A stretch of 63,547 nucleotides of DNA from Oscillospiraceae bacterium (GCA_017395935.1 JAFQNL010000008.1:1-63547), one strand, 5' to 3'. Shown: positions 16,443 through 25,827, counted from the stretch's first letter. The notes: generated from the letters alone by a model not told the origin. Translations and numbers: made by a program.

Positions 16443-18866
16443 ATGAATGATCCTGTCATTAAGATTCAGGAAGGAATGACTATGCCCGCCATTGCGCTGC
16501 GTGGGCTGACCATCTTCCCCAATATGCTTCTGCATTTTGACATTGGCCGTGAGGCCTCCCTCAAGGCACTGGAGCGGGCGGTGGATCAGGGCGAGGAAAT
16601 TTTCCTCATCTCTCAGCGCTCCATCAAGGTTGAGCAGCCTAAAATTGGAGACCTATATCAGGTCGGTACTATCTGCTCGATCCGTCAGATTTTGAAGCTG
16701 CCGGACAACAATGTCCGTGTCATGGTGGAAGGCCAGCGCCGGGCAAAACTGCTGGAGCTGGTCAGAGAGGTCCCTTATCTGGTGGCTTCGGTCCAACCGG
16801 TTGCTCCTATGGTGTCGGAATCCAATACTCCCAAAGCAGAGGCAGTGGTCAGAAAAGCCTATGAGCTCTTTGAACGCTATGGTGAACTGTCGGAAAAACT
16901 CTCCAGCGAGCTCATTGTTAATGTGTTCGGCAGTAAGGAACCTGGCTATATCGCCGACTACATAGCTCAGAATATCCCGATCCGGGGAGAGGACAAGCAG
17001 ACTATTCTGGATGAATTTCGCTCTGTTCGCCGACTGGAGAAAATGAATCAGATTCTGGCCCGTGAAAATCAGGTCCTTGCCATGGAACGGGATCTGGATA
17101 CAAAGCTCCGGGAGAACATGAATCAGAATCAGCGGGATTACTATCTCCGCGAGCAGCTGAAGGTGATTCAGGCTGAGCTGGGAGATGGGGGAGACCCTGA
17201 TGACGAGGTTGCGGATTATCGGGCAAAGATCGAAAAGGCAAAGCTGCCGGAAGAAGTGGCGCAGAAGCTGAAGAAGGAAGTGCGCCGACTGGAGAAGCAA
17301 CCCTACGGATCGGCTGAAGCGGCGGTCTGCCGGAACTATCTGGATATTTGTCTGGAGATGCCCTGGAGCAGAAAGACCAAGGAAAGACTGAATGTGGAAG
17401 CTGCTAGAAAGATTCTGGAAGCAGACCATTATGGCATGGAAAAAGTCAAGGAGCGTATTCTGGAGTTTCTTGCTGTCAAGCAGCTGGCCCCCGATTTAAG
17501 AGGCCAGATTATCTGTCTTTACGGCCCTCCTGGCGTAGGTAAGACTTCCATCGCATCCTCCATTGCCAAGGCAACCAACCGCAAGATGGCTCGGGTTTCT
17601 TTGGGCGGCATCCATGACGAGGCGGAAATTCGTGGCCACCGCAAGACCTATATCGGCGCCATGCCGGGGCGGATTATGACGGCCATCTCCAAGGCTGGCA
17701 GCTCGAATCCCCTTATTCTTCTGGACGAGATTGACAAGCTGGGAGCTGACCACAGAGGAGACCCTGCGTCTGCCATGCTGGAAGTGCTGGACGCGGAGCA
17801 GAACAGTACCTTCCGCGACCACTTCCTGGAGCTGCCTTTTGATCTGTCTGACGTCATGTTCATTACCACGGCCAATGATCTGGGCACTGTACCCCGGCCG
17901 TTGCTGGACCGTATGGAAGTGATCGAACTGAGCAGCTATACCGACGAAGAAAAGGTCCAAATTGCAAAGCGGCACCTGCTGCCCCGGCAGATGAAGCGCC
18001 ATGGCCTGAAGGCCAGCCAGCTTCGTCTGGGAGAAGACGCGCTGCGCGCTATGATTAGCGGCTATACCAAGGAGTCCGGCGTCCGCCTGCTGGAGCGTAA
18101 GCTGGCTCAGCTCTGCCGGAAGGTGGCTATGGAACTGGTAAGCACCGAGAGCAAGCGGGTAGTGATCAATGCCGACCAGCTGGAGCGGTATTTGGGCGTG
18201 AGAAAATATCATGCGGAAAAACTCTCCAAGCTGCCTCAGGTGGGTGTCGTAAATGGCCTTGCCTGGACCTCGGTAGGCGGAGAGATACTTGAAGTGGAAG
18301 TGAATGTGGTCCCCGGAAACGGAAAAGTAGTAACCAGCGGCAATCTGGGTAAAGTGATGGAAGAATCCTGCCACTCTGCCATTTCCTATATCAGAAGCCG
18401 TACCGCTCATCTGGGAATTGACTCTGATTTCTATAAGAATCAGGACATCCATGTCCATTTCCCGGAAGCGGCAACACCTAAGGATGGACCCTCAGCCGGT
18501 ATTGCCATTACTACGGCTATCGTCTCGGCACTCACAGGGGCCAGAGTTCGCTGCGGCTTTGCCATGACAGGTGAAGTGACGCTCAGAGGCCGGGTACTGG
18601 CCATCGGAGGTTTGAAAGAGAAGACCATGGCTGCCTGGAGAAATGGTATCCATACCGTGCTCATCCCGGCTGACAACGAAAAGGATTTGGAGGAGATTGA
18701 TCAGACGGTGCGGAGCGGCCTTCGGATTGTCGCTGTGGAGCAGGTGGATCAGGTGCTTAAAGAAGTTCTGGACTTTTCTGACCTTGCCGTTCAGCCTCAG
18801 CTGGAGGACAGTTTCCATCCCGTAGGGCAGCCAGTTCTCTCCCATACCAATGCCATCCGCCAGTGA
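16443..18866 (+). CDS. lon: ATP-dependent protease Lon
   Basis: An 807-residue LonA protease: N-terminal substrate-binding domain, AAA+ module (Walker A GPPGVGKT, Walker B LILLDEIDK), and C-terminal protease domain with the catalytic serine in KDGPSAG (near residue 683) and the downstream lysine in GLKEKTMAA. It degrades misfolded and regulatory proteins in the cytoplasm. GGAGGTGAAATAG precedes ATG 16443. engB follows after 7 nt. Confidence 0.98.
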   Translation: MNDPVIKIQEGMTMPAIALRGLTIFPNMLLHFDIGREASLKALERAVDQGEEIFLISQRSIKVEQPKIGDLYQVGTICSIRQILKLPDNNVRVMVEGQRRAKLLELVREVPYLVASVQPVAPMVSESNTPKAEAVVRKAYELFERYGELSEKLSSELIVNVFGSKEPGYIADYIAQNIPIRGEDKQTILDEFRSVRRLEKMNQILARENQVLAMERDLDTKLRENMNQNQRDYYLREQLKVIQAELGDGGDPDDEVADYRAKIEKAKLPEEVAQKLKKEVRRLEKQPYGSAEAAVCRNYLDICLEMPWSRKTKERLNVEAARKILEADHYGMEKVKERILEFLAVKQLAPDLRGQIICLYGPPGVGKTSIASSIAKATNRKMARVSLGGIHDEAEIRGHRKTYIGAMPGRIMTAISKAGSSNPLILLDEIDKLGADHRGDPASAMLEVLDAEQNSTFRDHFLELPFDLSDVMFITTANDLGTVPRPLLDRMEVIELSSYTDEEKVQIAKRHLLPRQMKRHGLKASQLRLGEDALRAMISGYTKESGVRLLERKLAQLCRKVAMELVSTESKRVVINADQLERYLGVRKYHAEKLSKLPQVGVVNGLAWTSVGGEILEVEVNVVPGNGKVVTSGNLGKVMEESCHSAISYIRSRTAHLGIDSDFYKNQDIHVHFPEAATPKDGPSAGIAITTAIVSALTGARVRCGFAMTGEVTLRGRVLAIGGLKEKTMAAWRNGIHTVLIPADNEKDLEEIDQTVRSGLRIVAVEQVDQVLKEVLDFSDLAVQPQLEDSFHPVGQPVLSHTNAIRQ

Positions 18867-18873
18867 GGTAGTT

Positions 18874-19464
18874 ATGAATTTAAATAAAGCGGAATTTGTT
18901 ATCGGCGCTACTGCGCCCAAGAGCTTCGTTCGGGATGGTTTGCCCCAGATTGCCTTTGCCGGACGCTCCAATGTGGGAAAGAGCTCTACTATCAACGCAC
19001 TGCTCAATCGGAAAAACTTTGTTCGGGTAGGAAACGCCCCTGGTAAGACCAGACAGGTAAACTATTTCCACATTGATCAGCAGCTCTATCTGGTAGACCT
19101 GCCTGGTTATGGTTATGCCAAGGTTTCTCAGGCAGAACGGGACAAGTGGGGAAGACTGATGGAGGCCTATTTTGACTCCGGTCTGATCACCCGCGGCGTT
19201 CAGATTGTAGATGCCCGCCATAAGCCTACAGCAGATGACATTACTATGGTCAACTGGTTTAAGTCCACCGACTGTCCTTTTGTTGTGGTAGCCAATAAGC
19301 TGGACAAGCTGAAGAAAAGCGAGATCGAACCTAACCTGAAACAGATCAGGCAGGTGCTGGAGCTGGATGATGATGTTGTTGTGCTTCCGTTCTCCGCTGA
19401 AAAGCGTCAGGGCGTGGAGGAACTTCGGCAGATCATTTTTGGTCAAAAAGGTTTGAATCACTAA
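18874..19464 (+). CDS. engB: Ribosome biogenesis GTP-binding protein YsxC/EngB
   Basis: A 196-residue Era-like GTPase needed for 50S assembly. GRSNVGKSS (G1), DLPGYGYA (G3) and NKLDK (G4) are intact. The start was set at ATG 18874, preceded by GAGG; an in-frame ATG at 18850 lies inside lon and would add eight residues that do not resemble the family. The lon-engB order matches Bacillus. Confidence 0.95.
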   Translation: MNLNKAEFVIGATAPKSFVRDGLPQIAFAGRSNVGKSSTINALLNRKNFVRVGNAPGKTRQVNYFHIDQQLYLVDLPGYGYAKVSQAERDKWGRLMEAYFDSGLITRGVQIVDARHKPTADDITMVNWFKSTDCPFVVVANKLDKLKKSEIEPNLKQIRQVLELDDDVVVLPFSAEKRQGVEELRQIIFGQKGLNH

Positions 19465-19468
19465 CACA

Positions 19469-19507
19469 GAAAAACAGGGTGCTCCCATTGGGAACATCCT
19501 GTTTTTT
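19469..19507 (+). terminator. Intrinsic terminator after engB
   Basis: An AAAACAGG...CCTGTTTT stem with an inner TCCC-ATT-GGGA helix, ending in TTTTTT. Confidence 0.85.
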
Positions 19508-19559
19508 GTTGAGTGCAAGAGGAAGCTCTGAAAGTTCATAGTCTGGCTTTATTCAGACC

Positions 19560-19588
19560 TTGTGTTTTCTGCTCTTTTTTTGTATAAT
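19560..19588 (+). promoter_or_regulatory. Sigma-A promoter of M50-scpAB operon
   Basis: TTGTGT (19560-19565), 17-nt spacer, perfect TATAAT (19583-19588), 44 nt before the GTG start. Confidence 0.85.
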
Positions 19589-19632
19589 ACGATTACGAGC
19601 GTATATTCTTTTTTGTTTAGGAGGCGGACGGA

Positions 19633-20334
19633 GTGTCCTTTCTCAGTCAGCTTGGTTCTATCTTTGATATTCACGCCGTTCTGGTGTTGCTGATCCGTGT
19701 CCTTGCAGCCCTGCTGTGCATCACCGTCCATGAGCTTTGTCATGGATTTGCTGCCTATCGGTTGGGAGACCCCACGGCGCGGAGCAGAGGAAGACTTAGC
19801 CTGAATCCGCTCCATCATCTGGATCCTATGGGCTTTCTGCTTCTGGTCACTGCGGGATTCGGCTGGGCTAAGCCTGTGCCGGTGGATCCGAGATACTTCA
19901 AATACCCCAAGCGGGGAATGGCGCTGACTGCGCTTGCTGGACCGGTGTCCAATTTTGTTATGGCCGTTCTTGCCGGAGCTGCGCTGAGCGCTCTTTATCA
20001 TGCGGGGCTGGGCATGACGGAGGCTGGATTCTGGGTTCTTTGCGCGCTGGCTGTTGTGCTTTGGCTGAATGTGGGCCTTGGTGTGTTCAACTTGTTTCCA
20101 ATCCCGCCTCTGGATGGTTCCAAGGTGCTGTTTTCTTTCCTGCCTGACCGAATCTATTCTTTTATCCTGCGCTATGAGCGCTATGTGATGATTCTGCTCT
20201 TTGCGCTGGTTTTTTTCAATGTACTGGATGGTCCGTTGAGCTTTCTGGTCAACCATCTGGCAATGGGCATTTGTCGTCTGATTGGCCTGCCCTTTGAGGT
20301 GCTGGTTATTTTACTGAACTATTTCTTTGCCTGA
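19633..20334 (+). CDS. Site-2-type zinc metalloprotease (M50)
   Basis: A 233-residue multi-pass membrane protein. HELCHG (about residues 34-39) supplies the HExxH zinc site in the first membrane helix region, and FPIPPLDG (about 156-163) is the N/P-x-D-G motif carrying the third ligand. It belongs to the compact YwhC-like S2P family that cleaves proteins within the membrane. It starts with GTG 19633 after AGGAGG. It leads the scpA-scpB operon; the link to chromosome condensation is only positional. Confidence 0.88.
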   Translation: MSFLSQLGSIFDIHAVLVLLIRVLAALLCITVHELCHGFAAYRLGDPTARSRGRLSLNPLHHLDPMGFLLLVTAGFGWAKPVPVDPRYFKYPKRGMALTALAGPVSNFVMAVLAGAALSALYHAGLGMTEAGFWVLCALAVVLWLNVGLGVFNLFPIPPLDGSKVLFSFLPDRIYSFILRYERYVMILLFALVFFNVLDGPLSFLVNHLAMGICRLIGLPFEVLVILLNYFFA

Positions 20335-20350
20335 CAGGTGATTGAATAAC

Positions 20351-21148
20351 ATGGAAGTACCTGTATATCATCTGCAGAGCGTGGTCAAGACCCGTACTGA
20401 GCTGGCTGATTTTGACGGCCCTCTGGATCTGATTCTTGCTCTGCTGAGTAAAAATAAAATGGAGATCCAGGATATCCAGATCTCGCTCATACTTGAGCAG
20501 TATCTGGCCTGGATGGATCGTCGGAAAGAGCTGGATCTCGAGGTTGCCAGCGAGTTTGTTACGATGGCGGCTCAGCTAGTGTATATTAAGACTCGAATGC
20601 TGCTGAGCATCCATGACGAAGAGGCGATTTCCGAGATGGAGCAACTTATCGCGTCTCTGGAAGAGCGTCAGCGCCATGAGAATTTGAAGAAGATCAAAGC
20701 GGTAGTCCCGACAATGCTGGAGCGATATGAAGTCGGAAGAGACTACATTGCCCGGACACAGGAGACAGTAAGTCCTGACAAAACTTACCGCTACGTCCAT
20801 CGTCCGGAGGATATCCGCTCTGCGCTGCTGACGGTGTTTACTAAAGGGAGCGAGCAGCTTCCGCCTCCTCAGGCGGCTTTTCAGGGAATCGTTGGCAGAG
20901 AGCCCTATCCTGTGGGAAACAAAGCGATGGAAATTCTGCGTCGACTGGTTCGAAGTGGCGTGACCCGCTTCAAATCCCTGTTTCAAAACAGCAGGAGCCG
21001 GTCGGAGATTGTGGCAACCTTCCTTGCTGTACTGGAGCTGTGTAAGAGCAGCAAAGTATCTCTTGCCGGCTCTCATGACGAGTGTACCGTGATCAAAACG
21101 GACTCAGGGGCTGAAGATGATATGGAGCAGGAAGTTCCTACTGCATAA
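20351..21148 (+). CDS. scpA: Segregation and condensation protein A
   Basis: A 265-residue ScpA (kleisin), which bridges SMC heads with ScpB to condense and separate chromosomes. The N-terminal FDGPLDLILALLSKNKMEIQDI signature is at residues 20-41, and the winged-helix C-terminus is at about 215-250. The ATG at 20351 is chosen over an upstream TTG because the weak CAGGTG site is correctly spaced for it. It lies 13 nt before scpB. Confidence 0.95.
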   Translation: MEVPVYHLQSVVKTRTELADFDGPLDLILALLSKNKMEIQDIQISLILEQYLAWMDRRKELDLEVASEFVTMAAQLVYIKTRMLLSIHDEEAISEMEQLIASLEERQRHENLKKIKAVVPTMLERYEVGRDYIARTQETVSPDKTYRYVHRPEDIRSALLTVFTKGSEQLPPPQAAFQGIVGREPYPVGNKAMEILRRLVRSGVTRFKSLFQNSRSRSEIVATFLAVLELCKSSKVSLAGSHDECTVIKTDSGAEDDMEQEVPTA

Positions 21149-21160
21149 ATAGGAGATCGT

Positions 21161-21772
21161 ATGGAAAAACTGGAGACAACTGAAATTCGCTCAGCGCTGG
21201 AGGCAATTCTCTTTGCTGCCGGAGAACCTATCGGAGAGGAGAGACTCAGTCTCGCCCTTGAGATTGATCGGGAGCAGGTGGCCGCCCTCTGCAAGGAACT
21301 GGCCGATGAGTACAGTTACCAGCGGCGAGGTGTTCGTCTGCTGCGCTTGGGAGAGAGCTATCAACTCTGCTCCGCCCCTGAATATGCTCAGTGGGTACGC
21401 AGAACGTTTGAACGGCGAAAACCCCCTCAGCTTTCTCAGCCGGCTTTGGAAGTGCTGTCCATTATTGCCTACTATCAGCCTACTACCCGGGCTTATGTGG
21501 AGCAGGTGAGAGGTGTGGACTCGGCCTATACGGTAAATCTCCTGTTAGAACGGGGACTTATTGAAGAGGCCGGAAAACTCCCTGCCCCCGGAAGACCGAC
21601 TCTCTTCAAAACGACAGAGCATTTTCTCCGTTGCTTTAACCTCTCCAGTCTGGATGAATTGCCTACCCTTCCTCAGACGGGAGAAGAGGCCCGACTGGCT
21701 CAGGAATTGGAGAGAGTAGCTCAGGAGCGGAAGGAAGAGCTGTCTGAGCAGGAGAAGGGAGGAGAGAGCTGA
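21161..21772 (+). CDS. scpB: Segregation and condensation protein B
   Basis: A 203-residue ScpB with two winged-helix domains. ALEAILFAAGEPI opens the first; SIIAYYQPTTRAYVEQVRGVDS opens the second, and GRPTLFKTTEHFL is the family end motif. It binds ScpA and SMC. The tail after residue 175 is acidic and glutamate-rich. AGGAG precedes ATG 21161. Confidence 0.95.
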   Translation: MEKLETTEIRSALEAILFAAGEPIGEERLSLALEIDREQVAALCKELADEYSYQRRGVRLLRLGESYQLCSAPEYAQWVRRTFERRKPPQLSQPALEVLSIIAYYQPTTRAYVEQVRGVDSAYTVNLLLERGLIEEAGKLPAPGRPTLFKTTEHFLRCFNLSSLDELPTLPQTGEEARLAQELERVAQERKEELSEQEKGGES

Positions 21773-21773
21773 C

Positions 21774-22571
21774 ATGAAGGGCTGGATGATCTTGCTGGTG
21801 GTCCTGCTTCTTTTGGCGCTGCTGATGATGGTGCGCGTTGGTGCGCTGGTTTCTTACGGCGCTGAAGGGATCTCGGTGAAGATACGCTTAGGCCAGATCT
21901 GGATCACCATCCTCCCGCAGAAGAAAAAGGATCCCAACAAGCAAACGGGAAAAAAGCAAAAAGAAAAGGAAGAAAAGAAGGAAAAGAAGGAAAAGAAGGA
22001 AAAGAAACCGGCTTCTGAAGAGACGGAACGGCCTGCTTCAGAAAAGCCAGCTCCGCAGCCAGACGGATCGGCAGAGCAGGCATCTCCGATTCAGGGACAG
22101 CTGCCGGCAGCCTCTGAGGAAGAGCAGAAGAAGGAGGACGCCAAGAAGAAGGAGGACGCCAAGAAGAAAAAAGGCGGACTTCCGGTAGCTTTGATGGATT
22201 TGATCCATATTGCGATCGACGCTGTCGGTCAGATCTTCTCTCATCTGCAGATCGACACTCTGGAAGTAGAGTATACCATCGCTGGCATGAACGATCCTGC
22301 CGGAGCTGCCATGCAGTACGGTATGCTCAATGCCGGCGGCGGCGCTATCGTGCCTCTGCTGGAAAACACGTTTTACCGCGTCAAACAGCGTCAGATCCGG
22401 GCTGAAGTGGACTTTATGACCACTACGCCGCTTATTTGGGTCTGTCTTGGTCTGTCAATCCGTATTGGCCAGCTCTTTGCCATTGCATTCCGGCTGGGCT
22501 GGGCATTCTTGAAAGCTTACAGAAGAAAACAGGAGGGTAAGAAACATGGAACAGAAGCATCCCATCAATGA
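21774..22571 (+). CDS. DUF2953 membrane protein with long charged linker
   Basis: A 265-residue protein. Residues 3-22 form one membrane helix. Residues about 43-142 are a low-complexity Lys/Glu/Ala/Pro linker. The C-terminal part carries the DUF2953 domain (DTLEVEYTIAGMNDPAGAAM) and a second hydrophobic segment. The family often precedes ytfJ in sporulating clostridia; its function is not known. It overlaps the ytfJ start by 26 nt, so it is translationally coupled. Confidence 0.85.
   Translation: MKGWMILLVVLLLLALLMMVRVGALVSYGAEGISVKIRLGQIWITILPQKKKDPNKQTGKKQKEKEEKKEKKEKKEKKPASEETERPASEKPAPQPDGSAEQASPIQGQLPAASEEEQKKEDAKKKEDAKKKKGGLPVALMDLIHIAIDAVGQIFSHLQIDTLEVEYTIAGMNDPAGAAMQYGMLNAGGGAIVPLLENTFYRVKQRQIRAEVDFMTTTPLIWVCLGLSIRIGQLFAIAFRLGWAFLKAYRRKQEGKKHGTEASHQ
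22126..22161 (+). repeat. 18-bp tandem repeat inside DUF2953 gene
   Basis: Two exact 18-bp copies encode the K-K-E-D-A-K stretch. An earlier KEKK-rich run (about 21962-22008) is built from a 9-bp unit. Both are in-frame, slippage-prone linker repeats. Confidence 0.7.
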
Positions 22572-22959
22572 AGTGCTGAACCTGACAATGGCCAGACTGA
22601 AGGAAATGATTGACGTAAATACCGTCATCGGCACTCCCATCACCACACCTGATGGCGTGACCGTCATCCCTATTTCCAAGGTGAGTCTTGGCTTTGCCTC
22701 CGGCGGCTCTGACTTTAATGGAAAGAATCAGGCCGCAAACCGTGACAATTGTTTTGGCGGTGGCACCGGCGCGGGTGTGAACATCACCCCCGTTTCCTTC
22801 CTGATCATCCGCGGTGACAACGTGAAGGTTCTGCCTGTTGACCCTGTTCCCGGCGGTCCTGTTGAAAAGGCAATCGACATGGTTCCTGAAATCGTGGATA
22901 AGGTCACTGGCCTGATCGAAAAGCAGAAGGAGGAAAAGGCCGCTTCTGCTGCCAAGTGA
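22546..22959 (+). CDS. ytfJ: Sporulation protein YtfJ/GerW
   Basis: A 137-residue GerW-family protein. NEVLNLTMARLKEMIDVNTVIG, a glycine-rich centre (FGGGTGAGVNITPVSFLII) and an amphipathic C-terminal helix are typical. In Bacillus it is a forespore protein involved in germination. Here it follows scpA-scpB-DUF2953, a conserved order. GGAGGGTAAGAAAC precedes ATG 22546, inside the previous gene. Confidence 0.93.
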   Translation: MEQKHPINEVLNLTMARLKEMIDVNTVIGTPITTPDGVTVIPISKVSLGFASGGSDFNGKNQAANRDNCFGGGTGAGVNITPVSFLIIRGDNVKVLPVDPVPGGPVEKAIDMVPEIVDKVTGLIEKQKEEKAASAAK

Positions 22960-22994
22960 TTGGCCCAAAGTCTTAAGTTCAGGAGAAGACCGAC

Positions 22995-24077
22995 GTGAAA
23001 TGTAAGAAAATGCTGAGCCTGCTTTTGGCTCTGGTTTTGATGGCGAGTTTGATCCCTCAGGCCAGTGCTGTAGAGAGTGCTCCTGCTGTCTCTGCCGTAT
23101 CTACCATTGTTGTAGATGCCTATACAGGCAGCGTGATTTACGAAAATAATGCTGACGAAAAGCTGCCGATTGCCAGCGTGACCAAGATCATGACCGGCTA
23201 TTTGGCCTGTGAAGGTTTGAACCTTGACGATGAGAAGCTGGATGAGATGTATACCGTCTCTCAGCATGCTGCCGATGCTGATGGGACGGACGGAACCTCT
23301 CTGTATCTGCTGCCCGGTGATCGGGTGAGTTACGAAGTACTGCTGTATGGTACGATGCTTCGCTCGGGCAACGACGCCGCAGCCGCTCTGGCAGAGGCAT
23401 GCTCCGGTAGCGAAGAGGCGTTTATCCAGCGGATGAACGAAAAGGCTGCTGAGCTGGGCATGGAGAATACTCACTTTGCTTCGACCAACGGTTTAGTGGA
23501 CGAAAACAACTACTCGACCGCCCGTGATCTGGCAAAGCTCTCCAAGGTTGCCATGGAAAATGAACTGTTTGCCAAGGTGGTCGGAACCTGGTATATCGAG
23601 TTGGGTGATTTTCAGATTGAGAATCATAACGAACTGCTGAGCATTATGCGCGGCGAGTGTCTGGGTATCAAGACCGGCTTTACTACGCTGGCTGGCCGGA
23701 CTCTGGTCTCCTGTGCTGAGCGCGATGGCTCCCGGTTTATTATCGTTACTCTGAACGACTCTTATGACTTTGCCGATCATGAAGCTCTGTACGAATGGGC
23801 ATTCAAAAACTATCCGGCAAATGTCCTGTGCGTCAAGGGTGATCGCGTGACGACCCTGCGGGTTGGCAGTCAGAGCGTCCCTCTGGTTGCGGCAGATACC
23901 GTTGTTACAGCCTCCGCTCATTCTTCTGAGTTTGTGATCCGCTCTTTCCTGACTTTGCCCGGTGAGGTAAGTGGCGCGCTGGCCGAAGGCTCTGTTGCCG
24001 GAACAATCACCTATACGGTTAATGGAGAAGAACTGGCAACAGTCGACCTGCTCTACGGTGAGCTGCTGGTGAGCTGA
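22995..24077 (+). CDS. D-alanyl-D-alanine carboxypeptidase (DacF-like)
   Basis: A 360-residue secreted penicillin-binding protein. A signal peptide covers residues 1-25 (cleavage after ASA). The active-site motifs are SVTK (61-64), SGN (124-126) and KTG (226-228). It removes the terminal D-alanine from peptidoglycan stem peptides. The C-terminal domain after residue 270 is beta-rich, as in PBP5. With ytfJ upstream, a sporulation role like DacF is plausible. It overlaps the rluB start (TGATG). Confidence 0.93.
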   Translation: MKCKKMLSLLLALVLMASLIPQASAVESAPAVSAVSTIVVDAYTGSVIYENNADEKLPIASVTKIMTGYLACEGLNLDDEKLDEMYTVSQHAADADGTDGTSLYLLPGDRVSYEVLLYGTMLRSGNDAAAALAEACSGSEEAFIQRMNEKAAELGMENTHFASTNGLVDENNYSTARDLAKLSKVAMENELFAKVVGTWYIELGDFQIENHNELLSIMRGECLGIKTGFTTLAGRTLVSCAERDGSRFIIVTLNDSYDFADHEALYEWAFKNYPANVLCVKGDRVTTLRVGSQSVPLVAADTVVTASAHSSEFVIRSFLTLPGEVSGALAEGSVAGTITYTVNGEELATVDLLYGELLVS

Positions 24078-24784
24078 TGGAAGAACGCGTCAGTAAGATT
24101 TTGTCTGCAGCGGGACTGACTTCCCGGCGACAGGGCGAGGAGTGGATCCGGGACGGTCGAGTGACAGTCAACGGTCAAAGAGCAGAGCTGGGTCAAAAAG
24201 TGGATCCGGAGCGGGATGAGATTGCTGTTGATGGCAAGCTGATCCGAAAGAAGCCGAAAACGGTCTGTCTTATGCTCAATAAGCCGCGGGGCTATGTAAC
24301 CACGCTGTCGGATGAACAGGGGAGAGCCTCGGTCGCTGATCTGATCCGGGACTGCGGATACCGCCTCTATCCTATAGGCCGGTTGGACCTGAACTCAGAA
24401 GGTCTGCTGCTGATGACCAATGACGGGGAACTGACCAACTTTCTCACTCACCCCAGTCATGAGGTGGAAAAGGAGTACCATGTCCGGGTCACTGGACCGG
24501 TAGAACAGGCCCTTCCAATCCTCAGACGCCCTATAACGGCTGAGGGAGAACACTATAAGGCGGCAAAGGCCAGAGTGCTTGGCCGCAGCGGAGAGACAGC
24601 ACTTCTTTCCATCACCATCTCACAGGGAAAGAACCGTCAGGTCCGCAAAATGTGTAAGGCGGCGGGCCTGACAGTGCATCGCCTCCGGCGTGTACGTGAG
24701 GGCGGGATTCATCTGGGAGACGATCTTCCGTCCGGTGCGTGGAGATGGCTGACCGAGGAAGAGATGGAGTTGCTGCGCCGGTAA
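24077..24784 (+). CDS. rluB: Ribosomal large subunit pseudouridine synthase, RluB/RsuA family
   Basis: A 235-residue enzyme. The S4 RNA-binding domain at residues 1-60 (ERVSKILSAAGLTSRRQGEEWI) is followed by the catalytic domain, with the aspartate in GRLDLNSEGLLLMTNDG (near residue 103). It makes pseudouridine in 23S rRNA. It starts on the last base of the carboxypeptidase stop. In Firmicutes rluB commonly follows scpAB. Confidence 0.93.
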   Translation: MEERVSKILSAAGLTSRRQGEEWIRDGRVTVNGQRAELGQKVDPERDEIAVDGKLIRKKPKTVCLMLNKPRGYVTTLSDEQGRASVADLIRDCGYRLYPIGRLDLNSEGLLLMTNDGELTNFLTHPSHEVEKEYHVRVTGPVEQALPILRRPITAEGEHYKAAKARVLGRSGETALLSITISQGKNRQVRKMCKAAGLTVHRLRRVREGGIHLGDDLPSGAWRWLTEEEMELLRR

Positions 24785-24824
24785 TGAACATGCAAGTTGA
24801 AGAGAAAATACTTGCAGAACGTAC

Positions 24825-24853
24825 TTGAAATTTGTTCCATCCTCCGATATGAT
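24825..24853 (+). promoter_or_regulatory. Sigma-A promoter ahead of rpiR leader
   Basis: TTGAAA (24825-24830), 17-nt spacer, TATGAT (24848-24853). An intrinsic terminator lies between it and the rpiR start. Confidence 0.75.
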
Positions 24854-24888
24854 AATATGCAGAGCATATTGATATCTGGCACGTTAGG

Positions 24889-24925
24889 CAGGCAGTCCGG
24901 ATCAATGCCGGGTTGCCTGTTTTTT
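24889..24925 (+). terminator. Terminator/attenuator in rpiR leader
   Basis: CAGGCA and TGCCTG form the outer stem, and CCGG with CCGG the inner stem, over ATCAATG. TTTTTT follows at 24920-24925. It sits about 30 nt after the predicted start of transcription and 23 nt before the rpiR start. Confidence 0.8.
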
Positions 24926-24948
24926 CTGTCAGGAGAGGATGAGGACGT

Positions 24949-25815
24949 ATGCGAAACGATATTTTGACTGCGATTCAGGAGAATATGGCCAGCTTTTCCA
25001 AAGGACAGAAGCTGATTGCAAACTATATTCTCAATTATTATGATAAGGCTGCCTTTATGACGGCCAGCCGTCTGGGCAAGAAGGTTAATGTCAGTGAGTC
25101 TACTGTGGTTCGCTTTGCTGCTGAGCTGGGTTATGATGGATATCCTAATATGCAGCGTGCCCTGCAGGAAATGATTCGTAATAAGCTGACCTCTGTTCAG
25201 CGAATTGAGGTGGCCAACGACCGCTTCGGAGATCAGGATGTCCTGTCTACTGTGATGCAGTCGGACATGGAAAAGATTAGAATGACGATGGAAGAGACCG
25301 ACCGGGATAGCTTTGAACAGGCAGTGGAGACGATCTGCAACGCCAGAACAATCTATATTCTGGGTGTCCGCTCGGCCAGTGTTCTTGCTAATTTTCTGGC
25401 CTTTTATTTTCAGTATATTTTCCCTCGGGTAGTCAATATCGATACTGTCTCTATGAGCGAAGTCTTTGAGCAGACTATTCATGTTGACGCCGACGACGTT
25501 TTTATTGGAATGTCCTTCCCTCGTTATTCCCGGCGTACCATTACAGCTATGGAGTATGCAAGAAGCAGAGGAGCCCATGTCATCGCCATTACCGACAGCA
25601 CTGCATCACCTCTGCTCCAGTTGGCCGATCACTCGCTGATTGCCAAGAGTGACATGGCCTCTTTTGTGGACTCTCTGGTAGCTCCTCTCAGTTTGATCAA
25701 TGCCCTTATCGTTGCTGTCAGCCGAAAGAAGGGCAATGAGCTTCAGGTCACGCTTGGTAAGCTGGAGGAGATCTGGTCTAAGTACGAAGTATATGAGAAA
25801 CCTTCTGGCAACTGA
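24949..25815 (+). CDS. RpiR/MurR-family transcriptional regulator
   Basis: A 288-residue regulator. The N-terminal helix-turn-helix is at about residues 35-60 (KVNVSESTVVRFAAELGYDGY), and a sugar-isomerase (SIS) domain covers about 120-260 (TIYILGVRSASVLANFLAFY). These proteins sense phosphosugars and control sugar or amino-sugar genes. No such operon is adjacent, so its targets are elsewhere. AGGAGAGGATGAGGACGT precedes ATG 24949. Transcription may be set by the attenuator in its leader. Confidence 0.9.
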   Translation: MRNDILTAIQENMASFSKGQKLIANYILNYYDKAAFMTASRLGKKVNVSESTVVRFAAELGYDGYPNMQRALQEMIRNKLTSVQRIEVANDRFGDQDVLSTVMQSDMEKIRMTMEETDRDSFEQAVETICNARTIYILGVRSASVLANFLAFYFQYIFPRVVNIDTVSMSEVFEQTIHVDADDVFIGMSFPRYSRRTITAMEYARSRGAHVIAITDSTASPLLQLADHSLIAKSDMASFVDSLVAPLSLINALIVAVSRKKGNELQVTLGKLEEIWSKYEVYEKPSGN

Positions 25816-25827
25816 CGGAGGAATGAT

